This document shows, one piece after another, positions 10,900 to 23,906 of a stretch of DNA of 64,000 nucleotides. Both the position numbers and the translations under genes were made by a program. The DNA is taken from contig JANTQA010000032.1 in the NCBI GenBank assembly GCA_027625915.1, positions 5,146,001 through 5,210,000 of the forward strand, written 5' to 3'. Within the stretch, counting starts at the first letter, position 1; every line of letters starts with the position of its first letter. The notes below the pieces were generated by a model. It was given only the letters and a program-made list of their open reading frames with translations, was not told the origin of the DNA and made no database searches. The stretch comes from Anaeramoeba flamelloides. Its lineage: Eukaryota > Metamonada > Anaeramoebidae.

Positions 10900-13800
10900 T
10901 TAAAAAAAGGTTGGCTCATCTTCTGAACCATAAATAACTATTGCAATTCTTTTCATGCTACCATTAACTTCACGATAAACATCGAATATTTTTCTTTCTT
11001 TATCTTTTCCAGAATACATTATTCTATAACTTAAATCCCTATCTAGGAAATTAATATCAATCGAATCAAATTCTGGCATTTCAACCAATTTCCCAATTGC
11101 TTCTTTAAATCTTTCAATATTTTCGAACCATTCTTGTTCATAATATTCTTTTAATGAGTCTTGACCTTGATCATATTCTTGCTATAATTTTTTTTTTTTT
11201 CAAATGAGAAAATTAGATTTTAGGATAAATTCAGAAAAGAATTAAAAATTTTAATTAACAATTTAAAAACTTTATAAAAATCAGTAAAAATTTAAAAACA
11301 AAAAAAAAATTAAATTACCTTTTCGCTGATATCTTTATTTAAATTTGATCCAGCTTGCTTCAATAATTCAAGAACTTTTTGTTGGTTTTTTTTATAAGCC
11401 CAAATTGCTGCCGTCTCATGAGATTGTGATCTTATTTTGACATTTGCCCCCGCTTTTAATAATAATTTAATAATGACTAAACTGCCATTTTTTGCTGCGT
11501 AAAATAATGAGGTTTCTCCCTAATATTTAATAATAATGTTTAGAAAAGATTTAATTAGATGTTATTATTTTTTTTTTTAGAACTTGAAGTTTTTTTTTTT
11601 TGAAATTAATAAAAAAAATAAATTTACTTACTTCCTGTATTTGCAAGATTTGAATTAATTATTATATCGATATTAAATAAAATATAAATATTAAAAAAAA
11701 AAAAAAAAAGTTTTAATAAATTACATCAAGAAATAATAATAATATAGCCATTTTCAAAAAGTGAAAACTTTTTTTTTTTTATGATTTTGTTCGAATAAAA
11801 ACTTTTTTAAAGTTTTCTGTTTAGTAAAGAGTGAACTCTTTTATTAAAAAAGTGCTTTCCTTCACACTCCAACCTCTACATTGCATTTGAAGGACAATAC
11901 TTCACTTTATTAAAACAAAAAAATTTAAAAAGCTTTTAATATGAAAAATTTTTCACTTTATTATAACCGAAAACTTTCAACAACCTTTAATTCTAAAAAA
12001 GTGAAAATTTTTTTAAAATGGCTGTAATTAATGGTTTTTTTTTTTTAGTAAAGACTACTTTATAAATAATTTATTTAATATTAGAAATATTTTAATCGTT
12101 TTTGAATTTATCCATCCAGAAGATCGATAAAGTTAAAAATCTAATAATTTGGATGAGTTGAATTTGGTTATCTATGAATTTGTTGGAAACTGGAAAAATA
12201 CATTTTTTCAATGAATATAATAAAGTTTTTTCAAGATCTTTTAGAAATAGCAATAAAGAAGAGCAAACTCAAACATTATAACAAGGACTAAACAGAAAAA
12301 AAATACAACTTTAAATAAAAAATAATAATAATGTTTATTCCTTCTTAAAATGCAGACACTGATAAATTCAAATAAATATCTCTAAAATTTTTTGCTTCAT
12401 TTTCCTTTTTAAATCTTTTTTTTAATCATTTTGAATATAGCATTTTATTGGCTTAAATGTTGAGAAACTTTATAAAATTAGTTGCCCCTTCAAAATATTC
12501 TTACTCTCTCGAGTTGTTTTAAAAGTTGAGCTCCTGATTACAAAAAGAGAAATTGAACTAAAAATTTCACTAAATAAATTTGAATTTATCAGTATTATAG
12601 CTGATTTTTTTTTTTTTTGAGTTTTTATTTTGATATTTGTCTTTATAATCGCTCGAATCTGATGAGATATAAAATAATAAAATGTATTAAAAAAAAGAAG
12701 TTTATATGAACAATTTAAAGATCTCGGGTCAAAACAAATGGATTGAAAAAAATAATTATTTTTAAAATTAGATTTTGATGAATTCTATACAATACCAAAA
12801 AAAATGTTACTCTTATATCAAAATTAAATCGTTGATAGATGATGGTTATGTTATTAATTGTTAAACAAACATTAAACGGATAGTACTAATCCTTTAGGAT
12901 TTTTTTTTAAAAAAAATTAAATTAAATCTTTTGCCTTTTTGGTATTAACAATATACATAATCATAAAAAAAAAATAAAAATAAAAAGCATACAGTATTTT
13001 GATGATTAACCTTTGCTTGTACCTGTAGTAATTCCTTTACCATTTTAGCGTTTTTGCATCTAACGGCATAAAATAGACATGTTTCATTTGTAAAATTATT
13101 TTCTCTATTAACATTTGCTCCCGCTTGGATTAATTCTTGAAAAACTTCTAAATGCCCATTTTTAATTGATAACATAAGTGCTGTTTTTCCATTATATTTT
13201 CTAATATTTAAATTAGCTTCTGTATTAATTAATTCCCTAACAACTTCTAGGTGTCCATTTTTTGAAGAAATAATTAATGGGGTTGATCCCTATGTTTTAT
13301 CAGTCAAAATAAAAAAAAAAAAAATTCCTTGTTTTTTTTTAAAATCACTTCGTATATGAGAATACAAAAAAATAATAAATGAAATAGCACAAACATTCTA
13401 AATAGTTAATAAAAGAAATAGTTAATAAATTAATATAAGAACAAAGATATAAGAATAAATAATTTAAAAGAAAATTTAATTAAGTAAATAATATTCTAAA
13501 AAAAAAAAAAAAAAGGATAAAGTATATTTTAAAAAAGTGAGTCTCTCAAAGTTTTCAAAAGTATTGACCAAACTAACTGATTTGTTCTGGGTACTCAGTT
13601 TGATTAATACTTTTTAAAACTATTTGTCTTCAATTTTTTAAAATGACTGTAATAATTAAAATTTGTTTTTCCACTGAAAATAAATCCGAATTAATAAACT
13701 ATTTTTCAGAAATATTAGCCCACTTTATAATGTTAGTGGATGTTTTTTTGAGGAGTTTTATCTCAGATTCTTACCAAAATTATTTTTCAAGTTTTTTAGA

Positions 13801-16800
13801 TCAGAATCGTTTTTAGTTTTGTAATATTTTTTGTTTTTCTTTTTTTTGCTTTTGTTTTTCTTTTTTTTTTCTTTTTTGATCTTTTTTTGTTTTTCTTTTT
13901 TTTTTTTGATCCTTATTTTTTTTTTATGTTGAAAAAAAAAAGATCTTGAAAAATACAAATAAACATTAAGAAAATTGAGACTATGTAATGTCTTTTAAAA
14001 TTTATATATTTATTATCAACAAATCTTCTTGTAAGCATTTTTTCAGTGAAAGTTCAGTAATAAAAATTTTGTAATGCATATATTATTGATTATTGATTTT
14101 TTTTGAGATGCTTTAGGCATCGAAATAAAATATATTCAGATCTTTTTTTTTTTTAAAAACAGGCAATAGCAAATATATCACGTGATGTAGATCTGAAAAA
14201 TATAGCATCATTTTTTATATTTTTTTTTATATTTTTTCTTGAGTAAAATAACAAAAATTTTGATTCACTTTTTTTAGGATTTTGATTTTATGTTTTATAA
14301 ATTTTTAACATATCAGAATTTTATTGTGTTTATAATAATTACAAAGAAAATTATTTATAACGTTTTTTATTGTTTTGATTTGGAAACAATCTCCTTGTTA
14401 TGTGACGAGTTTGGCCTCGAAGAACGAGAAATATGAGATTGTTCGAAGTGATATAAGATGATGTTGAGGAGTTCGAAGAACGACGATTAATATCATCTTA
14501 GCACTAGAACAATCTCATATTTTGAGTCTGGAAGGAGAACCAAAACGAGGAAACATAAAAGGTGACTGTTGAACAAATGAAACAATATGAGTTGCTATGT
14601 GTTTTTTCAACTCGAGATCTAACTTGTTGAAACAAAAAAAAGGAAAAATAAAACCAAACAAACAAAAACAATTACAAAAAATAGTTTACTATTTTTTATT
14701 AATACTTTGAAGTACTTGTTCTCCAAAGGATCTTATTCTCACAATTGAGTTTATAAAAAAATTGAAGTTAAAATTTACATTATCATCATCGGTGACAAAA
14801 CTTGGTTTAAATTTATCAGAGATAAACTAGATCGTTCATCCATTCAATGAGATCTATCTATCCTTTTATTTTCCGTTTGTCAGCCAATTCTTGAAAACGA
14901 TCAAACTTAAAAATCTGTATGCATCTATTTAGCGTTCTTAACAATTACTGATTTTGAACATTCCTCTAAAATTTCTTGACTTGATGTAGTAAAAAAAATG
15001 TTTTTTTTTTCTTTTTTTTTCTTAAAAGATCATTTATTTTTTCCCCTTTCTAAAACCTCTTATAAATGGTCTCTTTTCTCTCTTTTTTCAAAGAAAAAAG
15101 AGAACAAACAAATTTTTTTTTGGTAAATGAGATTAGTTTTTTTTTGAAAAGAGAAAAAAACCATGTTTGTATATGGACATTGTTTTCAATAACGAAATGG
15201 AATTTATTCGATTTCCAAACAGTACGCATAATTTAATGGACTTTTTTTTTGAACTTTGTTGGAACTAATTATTTGGTTCTTTAAACCAAATTATTAGTTC
15301 AAAGAGTTTTTAATTGAGACGTGCCGCCTTTTGGGATTTATGAGATTAACAACGTCGTAAATTTTATTTTCAAACTCTTCTAAAATAACTTTTAATTACA
15401 TTTCTAGAATCTAAATTATTGGTAAAATACAAATTATTTTACTTTGTTAGAATTCCAAAAAAGAAGATCAGAAAATTTTCAAACTTTGCCTAATTACTAA
15501 AGGATTTCCCTAAATCATTCCACATCGACTACAGTGTAATAATAACCTTTTTAGATAGACAATCTCTTTCTTATCTGTAGTTATCAAAATTTATTTACTT
15601 AAATTTTCCCAAATAAAAAGTTTATGTTTAAAAAAAAATAATATACATTTTTATGATTAGTTGTTCTTCAATATAAATAATTTTTTGTTTTTTTTTTCAA
15701 TTTATGATTTCGAGTGAGTCACAATTTTTGAAATATAGTTTATTTTTTCAAAAAAGAATAATAAACGAAATTTGATCTTTCTTCTCCAAAAGAAAGAAAA
15801 TTGTTAAAATAATATATTTGTAGAAATGGAGTTAAAATAGTTATAAATATTTTTTCTTTGAAGAAATTCAATTGTGGAATATATAAAAACGAGTAGAATA
15901 GTTATTTAATGAAGTATCGAGATTGTTTAAAAGAAAGGTTTGTTACGTAATAATTATTTTTTTTTATTGTGTTATAACTTTTTTATTTTGTTCGAATTGA
16001 TTGGTTTGAAAAAAAAATGTTTAAGGGATTAGCATCTACCAAGGAGAAGTCTAAGATTCAAGTATGTTGTTATTGGGTCTAAGTCGCATTAATGCGTCAT
16101 GGTTCAAAATGTCTCTAAAAAATCGATAGTTAAAGTAGTACTATTTGTTGATTAAATCAATTAAAAAATGATCCCTTGTATTTGTAAAAACTTCATAATT
16201 TCTGAAAAATATCTAGATTTTGCCACAAATTTAAAGGTTGAATTATCAATATTCAGAACTCCAACGTTGAACAATATCTTTCGTAAATTTGTGCGGAAAT
16301 GTAGATTAGTCACTTAAAAAATTCAATTTTTTTAAAAAATTAAATAATTAAAGAATCAATTATTTTGACAAATTATTTCTGTAATATTGTAAATATATTG
16401 ATGTTAAAACTAGATTTATGCCAGAAAAAGGAAACAAAATTAATCATTCTTTGGTTTTCCATGTTGATGATTAATGAGTTAATCTTTGAAGTTAAAAAAA
16501 ATTTAAAAGTAGTTACATTTGGAAGTTCTAAATATGAATTATTAAATTGAGAAATACTATATATTAGTTGGGGTTCTATTTTTATATTTGTAAAAGGAAT
16601 TAAAAAAAAAAATTCCTAAATTAAAATTTTTAATTTGTAATCATTCGTAAAAAATGTAATAATTTATGGGATCAATAAATAGTACTACTTTACTTATTGA
16701 TTTTTTATAGCCATGCTAACCAAGACAGCACTAATATCATTTACACACAATTAAAACTTACTTTAATTATAGACGAATATATGGTGACGCTAATCCCTTA

Positions 16801-19800
16801 AAAAGTAAATCATTTTTAGAAATTTTTTTTGTTTATCTCAAGTAAGAATTTTTCTTTTATTTTTTATCTTTTCATTAGTCTGGATTATTTGAGTAAAAAA
16901 GTAAAGGGGTGTTAACCAACAAATAAATCAATTATAATAGAGATTAAAAACCCAATATATACATCTAAGCTATTTCCATAAAAATATGCCAACTTTATTT
17001 TAAAATATCTTTCTTCAACTTAATCCTACAAAATTATTTAAAATCCCAAATTGTTATTTATCATAAATTGATTCTTCACAATAATAATACAATTTGTTTA
17101 TTTGTAAGACATAACCTTAATGAATGAAATGAAAGTTTCTGATCACAATTTCAGGTTAGGGTATATTTGAATGATATTCAACCAAAATAAATGTGATTAT
17201 CTATTTTTTTTTATATATTATCATCATGAATTTCAATTTTGAATGAATTATTGAAACTTTTATTAATCTATTATTCAAAATTTCTTTTTTCAAATGTGTA
17301 ATTTTTTATATTTAAATTTGTAAAAAATCGTTTAAGAAAGAGAATAAAAAACATTACTTTAAAACGGATATTTGTATCAGCTTTTTGCTTTAAAAGTTGT
17401 CTCACAACGTCTATATACCCTCTTTCGCTTGCAACATATAATGGTGTTTCTCTCTAATTTATTTTTGATAAATCATCAAATAAAAATAAAAAAATTATTA
17501 ATAATAAAACAAGTTAGTTCACAAGATCAAAGATAATCACAAATATATTTATTTGTTTTCGAAATTTAAGTAAAAAAAAAAAAATTAAAAATAAATGTCA
17601 TACATCTTCGTTACAAAAATTTGGATTGGCCCCATTAGAAATCAATAAAGTGGCCATTTGAAAATGACCGTTTTTGATTGAATCGATCAAGCCTACATCA
17701 AAAGTTGATTTTTCAAGTAATAATCTAAGAATTTTTTCATGCCCGCCATCAATTGCCTTAAGAATTGGTGTTTCACCCTTTTGGAAAATAATGAATTTGT
17801 AAAAAATTTTTGATGTGGAAAAAAGTAGAAATTAGGCTTTCTGCACTGGTAAATTAGTCTTTAAATTTACACTTTTTTTATTTTTATTTCATAAAATTTT
17901 CAATTTTGAAAATAGCGTCACGAAATGGGAAATCAATTGAACTTGTGATAAAGTGATAAAATAATCATTAATAATATTCTATTTTGTTCACTAGAAACAA
18001 AAAATTGATCAATTAAAGTTGGGTGGTTGATCTAAAAAAATACGTAGAATTTTTTTTATTATTATTATTGTAATTTAAGGAAGGGGGTTTTAATTTCTCT
18101 TATTTGCCGTTAGGTTTTCCAGAATTCAAAAGAATTGAGAAAAATATTTGATTTTACTCAATTCTTTTCTTTAATTTGAGAAATAAAAAAAACCTAGGCA
18201 CTCTGTAGCACTTGACGGCACTCCCCAAATTATGAAAATTTTTATTTAGTTTTTTTAAAAGATTCAAACATATCTTTATTTTCCACTTGATCAAATAAAG
18301 ATATTGAATCTTGCTTATAATAATCAGTAGATTTCCCAATTTATCGAAATAAAGGATTCTTTAAAAGTGTTACTTTAAAGTTCTTGTTTCTTCCTGGTTT
18401 AATAAAGTTAAAAAAATAAAATAAAATAAAAATAATGAAAAAAGTCAAACTTCCTATAGTTGTTAATATACACACACATATATAATACATTTAGTTTTAA
18501 AGAAATTAATAAAAAAAAATTGAATTAAAAATATTGAAGATTATTAAGAATCATTAATAAAAAAAAATTCAAAAAAATATCATACTTCGTTTTCGCAATC
18601 TAATTCAACACCATTTTCAACAAGTTCTTCAACAATTTCATAAAACCCATTTTCACTTGCAAGGAGAACCGTATTGTCTCCCTTAAAAAATGTTTATTTT
18701 GATAAACAGTGTAACATATAAAAAAGAAAAAAAAAGAAAGGGTTTGATCATACAAAAAGAGAATTCAAGGTTATATAAATATTTGGTTTCTTCATTTGTC
18801 AGAATAAAATAACATAAAAAAAATTCGTCAATTGATAAGAAAAAGTATAAAAATCCATACATTCTATAATTTTGTAAAAAAATGAAAAGAAAAAGATAAG
18901 AGTAAATTATTAATAAATTGACAAAAGATCTAGCATTTCAAAAACGAAAAAAAAAACAGAATTAAAAGTTTATAATAACAAAACTAAAAACCTTTAGATC
19001 AAGTGTGTTTGTTTTTAGATTTGACTGAAAAACTGACTGAAAGAAATTGCTTTTTAAAAAATAAAAATGATTTTTTTTTTCTTGTAAGTTTAGTACTGTT
19101 CAAAAAATATGACAAAAAAGTTTGAAAAAAATTTCTGAAAACAGATCTTTTTTCCTTTGTAAAACTGTTTATTAGATATTGTTTGAAAGACTTTTTTAAA
19201 TGTCTGATGAACGATTTTTATTGAGATTGTTTATTTTGATTGATAAATTTGACTGTTTCTGGGAAAAAGGATGTGATAAGATCGAACCAAACTGCAATTT
19301 TTAGAAAAAAGAATTGTTTATTTTGAAATTGGAAGATTTTTTTTTGTGTTAAATGTAAAATGTCAAAGAAAGAACAACAAACGAAAAAGATATTAAAAAG
19401 AAATAATTACATAGTTTTTGTCGTTTGCATCAGCCCCGTTGCGAAGAAGTTCTTGCACAACTTCGAGGTGTCCATTTCTACAAGCCTTAAGAAATGCAGT
19501 TTCACCATTTCGATCTTCAATTGCGAGATTTGCACTTTTTTTAAGAAGAAGCTTGACAATTTCAAGGTGCCCAGACTCGGACGCCTTCATTAAGGCAGTT
19601 TCCCCCTTTTTATGGAATGTAGAGAAAAGGATTAATGATTTATTTTATGTTGAATTAATTTTTAGTAATTTATAAAAATTCAGTTAGTGTTGGCAAAAGG
19701 ATTAATAGCTTGCCAAATTTCTCTTGGGTTCTTATTTGTTTAAGATCGTTTTGATCTTTTGGTAAGAGAATCTTAAAGAAATTACAAGAAGGTTTGGTTG

Positions 19801-19925
19801 TTTACCATTTCATTACGCCCATTTATATTGACTTTTTGCATCCCACATGCTAAAAAAGGATCTTTGAGTTTTTTACGTACATCCTTAAGGTTTCCTTTAG
19901 ATGCTGCGTCAAGGAGTTTGTTCAT
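10900..19925 (-). CDS. Ankyrin-repeat protein, 486 aa, eight exons
   Basis: Reading the minus strand, exons are 19925-19806, 19605-19411, 18681-18586, 17777-17604, 17453-17358, 13289-12993, 11519-11319 and 11181-10900. All junctions are GT-AG and phase 0, giving 487 codons with the stop. It starts MNKLLDAASKGNLKDVRKKL. About eleven ankyrin repeats follow (residues 41-390), for example GETALMKASESGHLEIVKLL and GKTALMLSIKNGHLEVFQEL. Most repeats keep the GETP or GxTxL turn, the central NGHLEVV helix and the GANVN ending. The last 93 residues are not ankyrin-like; they begin QEYDQGQDSLKEYY and end SEDEPTFF. Ankyrin repeats mediate protein binding; the partner is unknown, and no signal peptide or membrane segment is seen. 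Introns range from 137 to 4068 nt and contain transposon relics. An extra exon inside the 4-kb intron cannot be excluded. Confidence 0.85.
11744..12026. mobile_element. MITE with TAGCCATTTT-type ends, in ankyrin intron 6
   Basis: The left end reads TAGCCATTTTCAAAAAGTGA and the right end AAATGGCTGTA; these are imperfect inverted repeats of about 25 bases. TA at both ends fits a TA target duplication. The internal string CTTCACACTCCAACCTCTA recurs at about 53.5 kb, so it belongs to a dispersed family. A similar right end (AAAATGACTGTA) occurs near 13.65 kb. It lies wholly inside the intron and does not touch an exon. Confidence 0.5.
13723..14090. repeat. Dispersed repeat family R, copy 2, in ankyrin intron 5
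   Basis: It begins with CACTTTATAATGTTAGTGGA, which is also found at 40.45 kb and, more diverged, at 63.07 kb. It continues with AAAAGATCTTGAAAAATACA and GTGAAAGTTCAGTAATAAAA. The expected last block (GAGTGAGTCACAATTTTTGA) lies displaced at 15712-15732, so this copy is split by about 1.5 kb of other sequence. Confidence 0.5.
14430..14523. repeat. Hairpin-forming inverted repeat
   Basis: The left arm, about 14430-14463, contains AATATGAGATTGTTC and the right arm, about 14491-14523, contains GAACAATCTCATATT. The arms continue with AAGATGAT on one side and ATCATCTT on the other. The loop is about 28 bases. The flank after the right arm resembles 63735-63850, so it may be an end of a larger dispersed element. 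Confidence 0.45.
14689..14910 (-). pseudogene. Tc1/mariner transposase fragment in ankyrin intron 5
   Basis: On the minus strand, a frame ending at 14689 reads FISDKFKPSFVTDDDNVNFN and goes on to SIVRIRSFGEQVLQ. It matches, residue for residue in spacing, a plus-strand fragment near 60.54-60.65 kb that contains DNTNTNFDFNVYNDTVGRKR. Both resemble the Tc1/mariner block around the first catalytic Asp, followed by the R-R-x-G-E element. Upstream pieces such as FDRFQELADKRKIKG are in another frame. It is a decayed DNA transposon and is not part of the ankyrin mRNA. Confidence 0.4.
16021..16801. mobile_element. 781-bp element with TTAA ends and long arms, family T2
   Basis: The left end is TTAAGGGATTAGCATCTACC and the right end, read inward on the other strand, is TTAAGGGATTAGCGTCACC. 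A second matched block in each arm contains AAAGTAGTACTATTT, so the arms extend to about 140 bases with gaps. TTAA is present at both extremes. The interior (about 16250-16560) matches 41946-42290, and the left end matches 44050-44115. No transposase frame is visible, so it is non-autonomous. It lies in ankyrin intron 5. Confidence 0.65.
18105..18232. mobile_element. Foldback element, GTTAGGTTTT family, in ankyrin intron 3
   Basis: The unit opens GCCGTTAGGTTTTCC and closes with AACCTAGGCACT and then CACTTGACGGCACT. Between them, ATTGAGAAAAATATTTGATT and the TCAATTCTTTTC region, and TTTGAGAAATAA, give self-complementary stems. The same start and end strings recur at 22.5 kb, 23.1-23.4 kb and 47.4-47.5 kb. 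Confidence 0.45.
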
Positions 19926-20836
19926 TTCAGTTATGTTGTATTAAAGGAAAAATTTTTTGAAAGGAAGAAGTGTTAAAAAAAAAAAGATTATTGTTTTATT
20001 TGTAAAAGTATGAAAAATGAAGATTCATGCATATAAACACTTTATTTTGGTTTTTTTCTTTGTACAACTTCACGTTTTTAAATCTCTGTTCAAAATTATC
20101 AAAAGATCAAATCCAAGATATTTGCTATTTAAATTTCATTTTTTTTCATTTTTTTTTCCACTTAAGGTATGTCAATAGTAATCTGAAGATTTTTATAAAT
20201 GAATTTGAAGAAACTTCAAATTGATTTTCTTTATTTGTTTTTTTTTTAAAAATGAAAAAAAAATTGTTTTCCTTCATTTTAAAGTGGATATTATTTAAAA
20301 CCAAGTCATTGAAAATGCGTGATGAAACTTATTTGTTTTTTTCAATAAAGAGGATCAATACCAATTCCAAACGAAAATTAATGTTGATCAAAATTTTTTA
20401 TCGATCAAAATTAAATAGCTTTAGTTTTTTCAAACAGCTGTACACTTTCTCTTTTACTAAAGTCTTTTTTTTAAATCACAATTAATTTACTTGACAAAAA
20501 AGAAACTCAATGCTTGAAAAATTTTTAAGATCTAATCGTGATTAATTCTCTAAATTTTGAAAATTGGAATAATATTTTTTTCTTTTGATCAATTAACTTT
20601 AAACGTTTTATTTTTGAGAATTTTAGAAAATTCCAAAAAACAATAACTATTTCAAATTCTTTAATTTGAAGACAAACCAAGTGTGAATTAAATATCTTGA
20701 ATTCTTAGGAATTGGGCAAAATTTTTAACCGTTTTAAAAAATGTATTTGTTCAGAAATGCTTAATTGAGGCAAAAGTATTGCTTTTCAAAACGTTTTGGT
20801 GTTTAGTGAAATAAAGTTCTACAAGTATTTTTTTTT

Positions 20837-21199
20837 GGGCAACCTTTGGCAACCTAAATAGAACATGAAATAGAAAAGTAAAATTAATTTAGAGAAGAAA
20901 CATAATTAACTTCAAAGAATCCTCAATTATTTTAATTTCTGTTAAACAACAAAAACAATTTCGATTTCCTTGATTATCAAAATAGCTAAAGTTGTTTTGG
21001 AGATCTTAAAAATCATCAATTTTTTCAAACAAATTTTTAATAATTAGATCATTCAAAGAAACCTTTCAAAAAGATAGTATTAAAAAAATTTTTTGATTGC
21101 GTTGATCCCCCATTATGCTTTTCATCATATATTTTTTCTTTTATTAATTGATTTTACTTTTCATTTTCAGGTTGAATTAGGTTGCCAAAGGTTACCAAT
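20837..21199. mobile_element. MITE with GGCAACCTTTGGCAACCTAA ends
   Basis: The left arm, 20837-20857, reads GGGCAACCTTTGGCAACCTA. The right arm, 21178-21197, is TTAGGTTGCCAAAGGTTACC, which is the reverse complement with two differences. The interior of about 320 bases has no coding potential. The region 19926-20836 to its left holds no supported gene. Confidence 0.6.
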
Positions 21200-21379
21200 T
21201 AAAAATGTGTGGACTTTTTTTCCCAAATACTGAATTATTTATTAATTAATTTATCTATTTAGTTTGAAGGATAAAAGAATAAATTGAAACCCGTTTTCCT
21301 TACAGCAAAACCATTCCCACTCAACTTATTCCAGGGTTTATAAAGCTTGTGGGAGTGGTAACCATATATAAAATCTTCA

Positions 21380-22060
21380 AATATATTTAATAGCAAATTC
21401 AAAAAAATTTTACACCGATATCTTGAAATTTCAAAACCAAGTAACAATCTGATCACTACAAAATCAAAGCAATTTTTAACTCAGTTATCCAAAATGATTT
21501 ATTTTTTTGAAAAGTTTGATCTCTATTTTTCACATTTTTTATTCGTTCAAAATTCAACAAAGTATCAAATTATTTCAAAAAAAAATAATTATCTTTGAAA
21601 AAAAAACTGTTATTGACAATGAAGTAAATAGACATAAGATTTTAAAAATGAAAAAAATAATGTTCTAAAATTACATCAGAATAAAAAATCAACCTAATTT
21701 CAAAAAAAAATTACAATAATTATTATTTAAACTTGAAAACAATATATTTTTTTGATTCATAGAACAGTTGAAAACAATTTTTTCTTTTTGTTTAATAAAA
21801 AATACATGGAGAAAAATGACACTGCCCATCAAATTTTAAAATTCTCCCAAAATTGTTTTATAAAAACTTGGGAAATTCAACTTTAATAACCAAAAGAAAT
21901 ACTTTATAATTTAATTATTTTTTAGTCAATAATTAATATCCCAATCCTATTATTTTCGTTGAATTATTAACAACTAAAGATTAAATTAATTAATATACAT
22001 TATTATTTCTCAAATTTTTAAAGATTTTCAAACAAATAAAAAAAAAATCAAATTATTAAT
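21380..22060 (-). mobile_element. TTAA-ended family T1, truncated reverse copy
   Basis: On the minus strand this matches the 3' half of the copy at 27290-28508. Examples are the blocks containing AAAAGTTTGATC, and TTTAAAGATTTTCAAACAAA as the complement of the block near 27.85 kb. Divergence and indels are high and both ends are indistinct. It lies between the ankyrin and proteasome genes. Confidence 0.45.
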
Positions 22061-22494
22061 TTTAATTAAAAAAAAAAAAATACATATTCTCAAAAAAAAA
22101 ACCATTAAAATACGAATAGTTTGTTATTTATTCTCTTGATATTTGTAAAATATTACCTCATTATTAATTTTCAAAAAAATTTAATAAATATTTGTAAATA
22201 AAATAAATATACATTTTTTTTTCAGATCTTCAAAGATTCAATACCTGATTTATTTTACAGAAATTGTCAAAATACAATTAAAAGATTCAAGGTTATTTGT
22301 TTATTTAAACTCTCAGAAATTACCAAAAGTTATATTTTCTTCAAAGATAAATTTTTGGAAAATTTTTACTTTTTTGAATTTGATCCGAAAAATCCAAACA
22401 AAAAGGATCAGGCTTTTTTTAAGAAAAGTTAAATTGGTTAAAAAGAATCCTTTTTTTGTTTTATTTTGAAGGGAGGAAATTAATTTCCTCTTTC

Positions 22495-22690
22495 ATCTGT
22501 TAGGTTTTTTTTTAATTTCAGAAATAAACTGAAAATTTAATAAAATTTACTAAAATTTCGGTTTATTTCTAAAAGTGGAAAAGAACCTAGGCAAATATCT
22601 TTTTTTTTTTTTTTTTTTTGTGGAATTAATAGAAAATTTATTAAATTTTAATTTTATTTCTAAAATTTAAAAAAAAAACAGGCACTTCAC
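22495..22690. mobile_element. Foldback element, GTTAGGTTTT family
   Basis: It starts TCTGTTAGGTTTTTTTTTAA and has two nested stems made of complementary blocks such as TTTCAGAAATAAACTGAAAA and TTTCGGTTTATTTCTAAAA. It contains AACCTAGGCA and ends ACAGGCACTTC. A 22-base T run lies inside. It has the same plan as the copies at 18.1, 23.1 and 47.4 kb. Confidence 0.4.
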
Positions 22691-23062
22691 TAAACCCACT
22701 AATTTCTAATTTTTTTAAAATAATTTCAAGAGAAAATCATAATACTCTTTATCATTAACCAACTATAGGATAAAAAATATTTATTTATTCTGAATAATAT
22801 CAAAGATTTTATTATAATAATTTTTGTTAATTTGAAACAAATCTTTAATACAAATTATCTAATTTTCTTTATATAATGGACAACCCTATAAAAATAATCA
22901 ATCTTAAATCTATTTCTGATTTATGGTATTTTTTACATAAATTACAGAATTTTGATTATATTTTATTTTTCTCATAAACTTCAGAATATCTATTTTGATA
23001 ATTGTATATATTTTCTTTGTTTAAGGATAGAAGTAGAACACTACCATTTTAAATAGTTTTTG

Positions 23063-23395
23063 TAGTTAGGTTTGTTTTCATTTGAGAAATAAACACCAAA
23101 TTTCATAAATTTTCTTTTCATTTCTCAAATTAAAACAAAACACCCTTAGCCTTTCTTTGGTTTAACTACATATTTCAAAAATAAATAGGTTTTCTATTTT
23201 ATTTGAGAATTGTTCTAGGTTTTTTTGAGATTTTCGTAAGTTTTTTTTGAGTATTCTATTTATTGAAGAAAATCTATTGATTTTCGTTGGGTTTTTTTTA
23301 CTTTTTGAAATAAAGAGACAATTTAATGAAATTTTCGGTTTATTTCTTAAATTAAAAAAACCCAGACACACGATCGTACCCTATGACACTTGACG
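23063..23395. mobile_element. Tandem pair of foldback elements
   Basis: Unit one (23063-23155) has TTTGAGAAATAAAC pairing with TTTCATTTCTCAAATT. Unit two (about 23215-23395) starts CTAGGTTTTTTTGAG and ends with AAAAAACCCAGACAC and CACTTGACGACAT. The ending matches the 18.2-kb and 47.5-kb copies. The two units lie 60 bases apart, so this locus is a small hotspot with the unit at 22.5 kb. Confidence 0.4.
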
Positions 23396-23906
23396 ACATA
23401 ATTGTTTGCATATTAACATTATTTTACCTAATAATTTTTACAATATTCTTGAAATTTTAAACCCAGAACTGATTATTATCAATTTTTCTACAAAACCATT
23501 AAGATTCACATTTACTAATTTTAAATTTCTGACTTGCCGATTATTATTTTCGTTGTCTTTATTTGATAATTTTAACTTTTTTGATATATGTTCAAACGCC
23601 AGATTTTCTAATTTCTTTTTGAGTTTAAATCTCCTTTAAAATCTCGAAATTCTTACTTGTTCTATTTTTGATTCGGTTTTCTAAATTATTCTTGGAGAGA
23701 GAGGATTAATTTTTAAAAAAATTGTTACTTTTTTTATTTTCCAAACATCTATTGAGTTGAAATAATTTTGAGTGAGATTAAATATTACAAAATCACTAGG
23801 CCATATAATAGTTGGCTAATACTTATCAATTTAAACATTTGCAATTTTACTCTATTGGTTATTTTTTTTTGTTTAAAAATCATTTTGATTTTTTTAAAAT
23901 TCTCTT

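Noticed and set aside
11640-11700. Ankyrin-like string on the minus strand (IDIIINSNLANTGS) before a GTAAGT
   Set aside because: No acceptor AG lies before it and it does not join in frame with exons 6 or 7; it is probably chance or a dead exon.
20027-20485. Two short plus-strand frames after the ankyrin start
   Set aside because: Phe/Lys/Asn-rich noise with no motif; lies in the 5' flank of the ankyrin gene.
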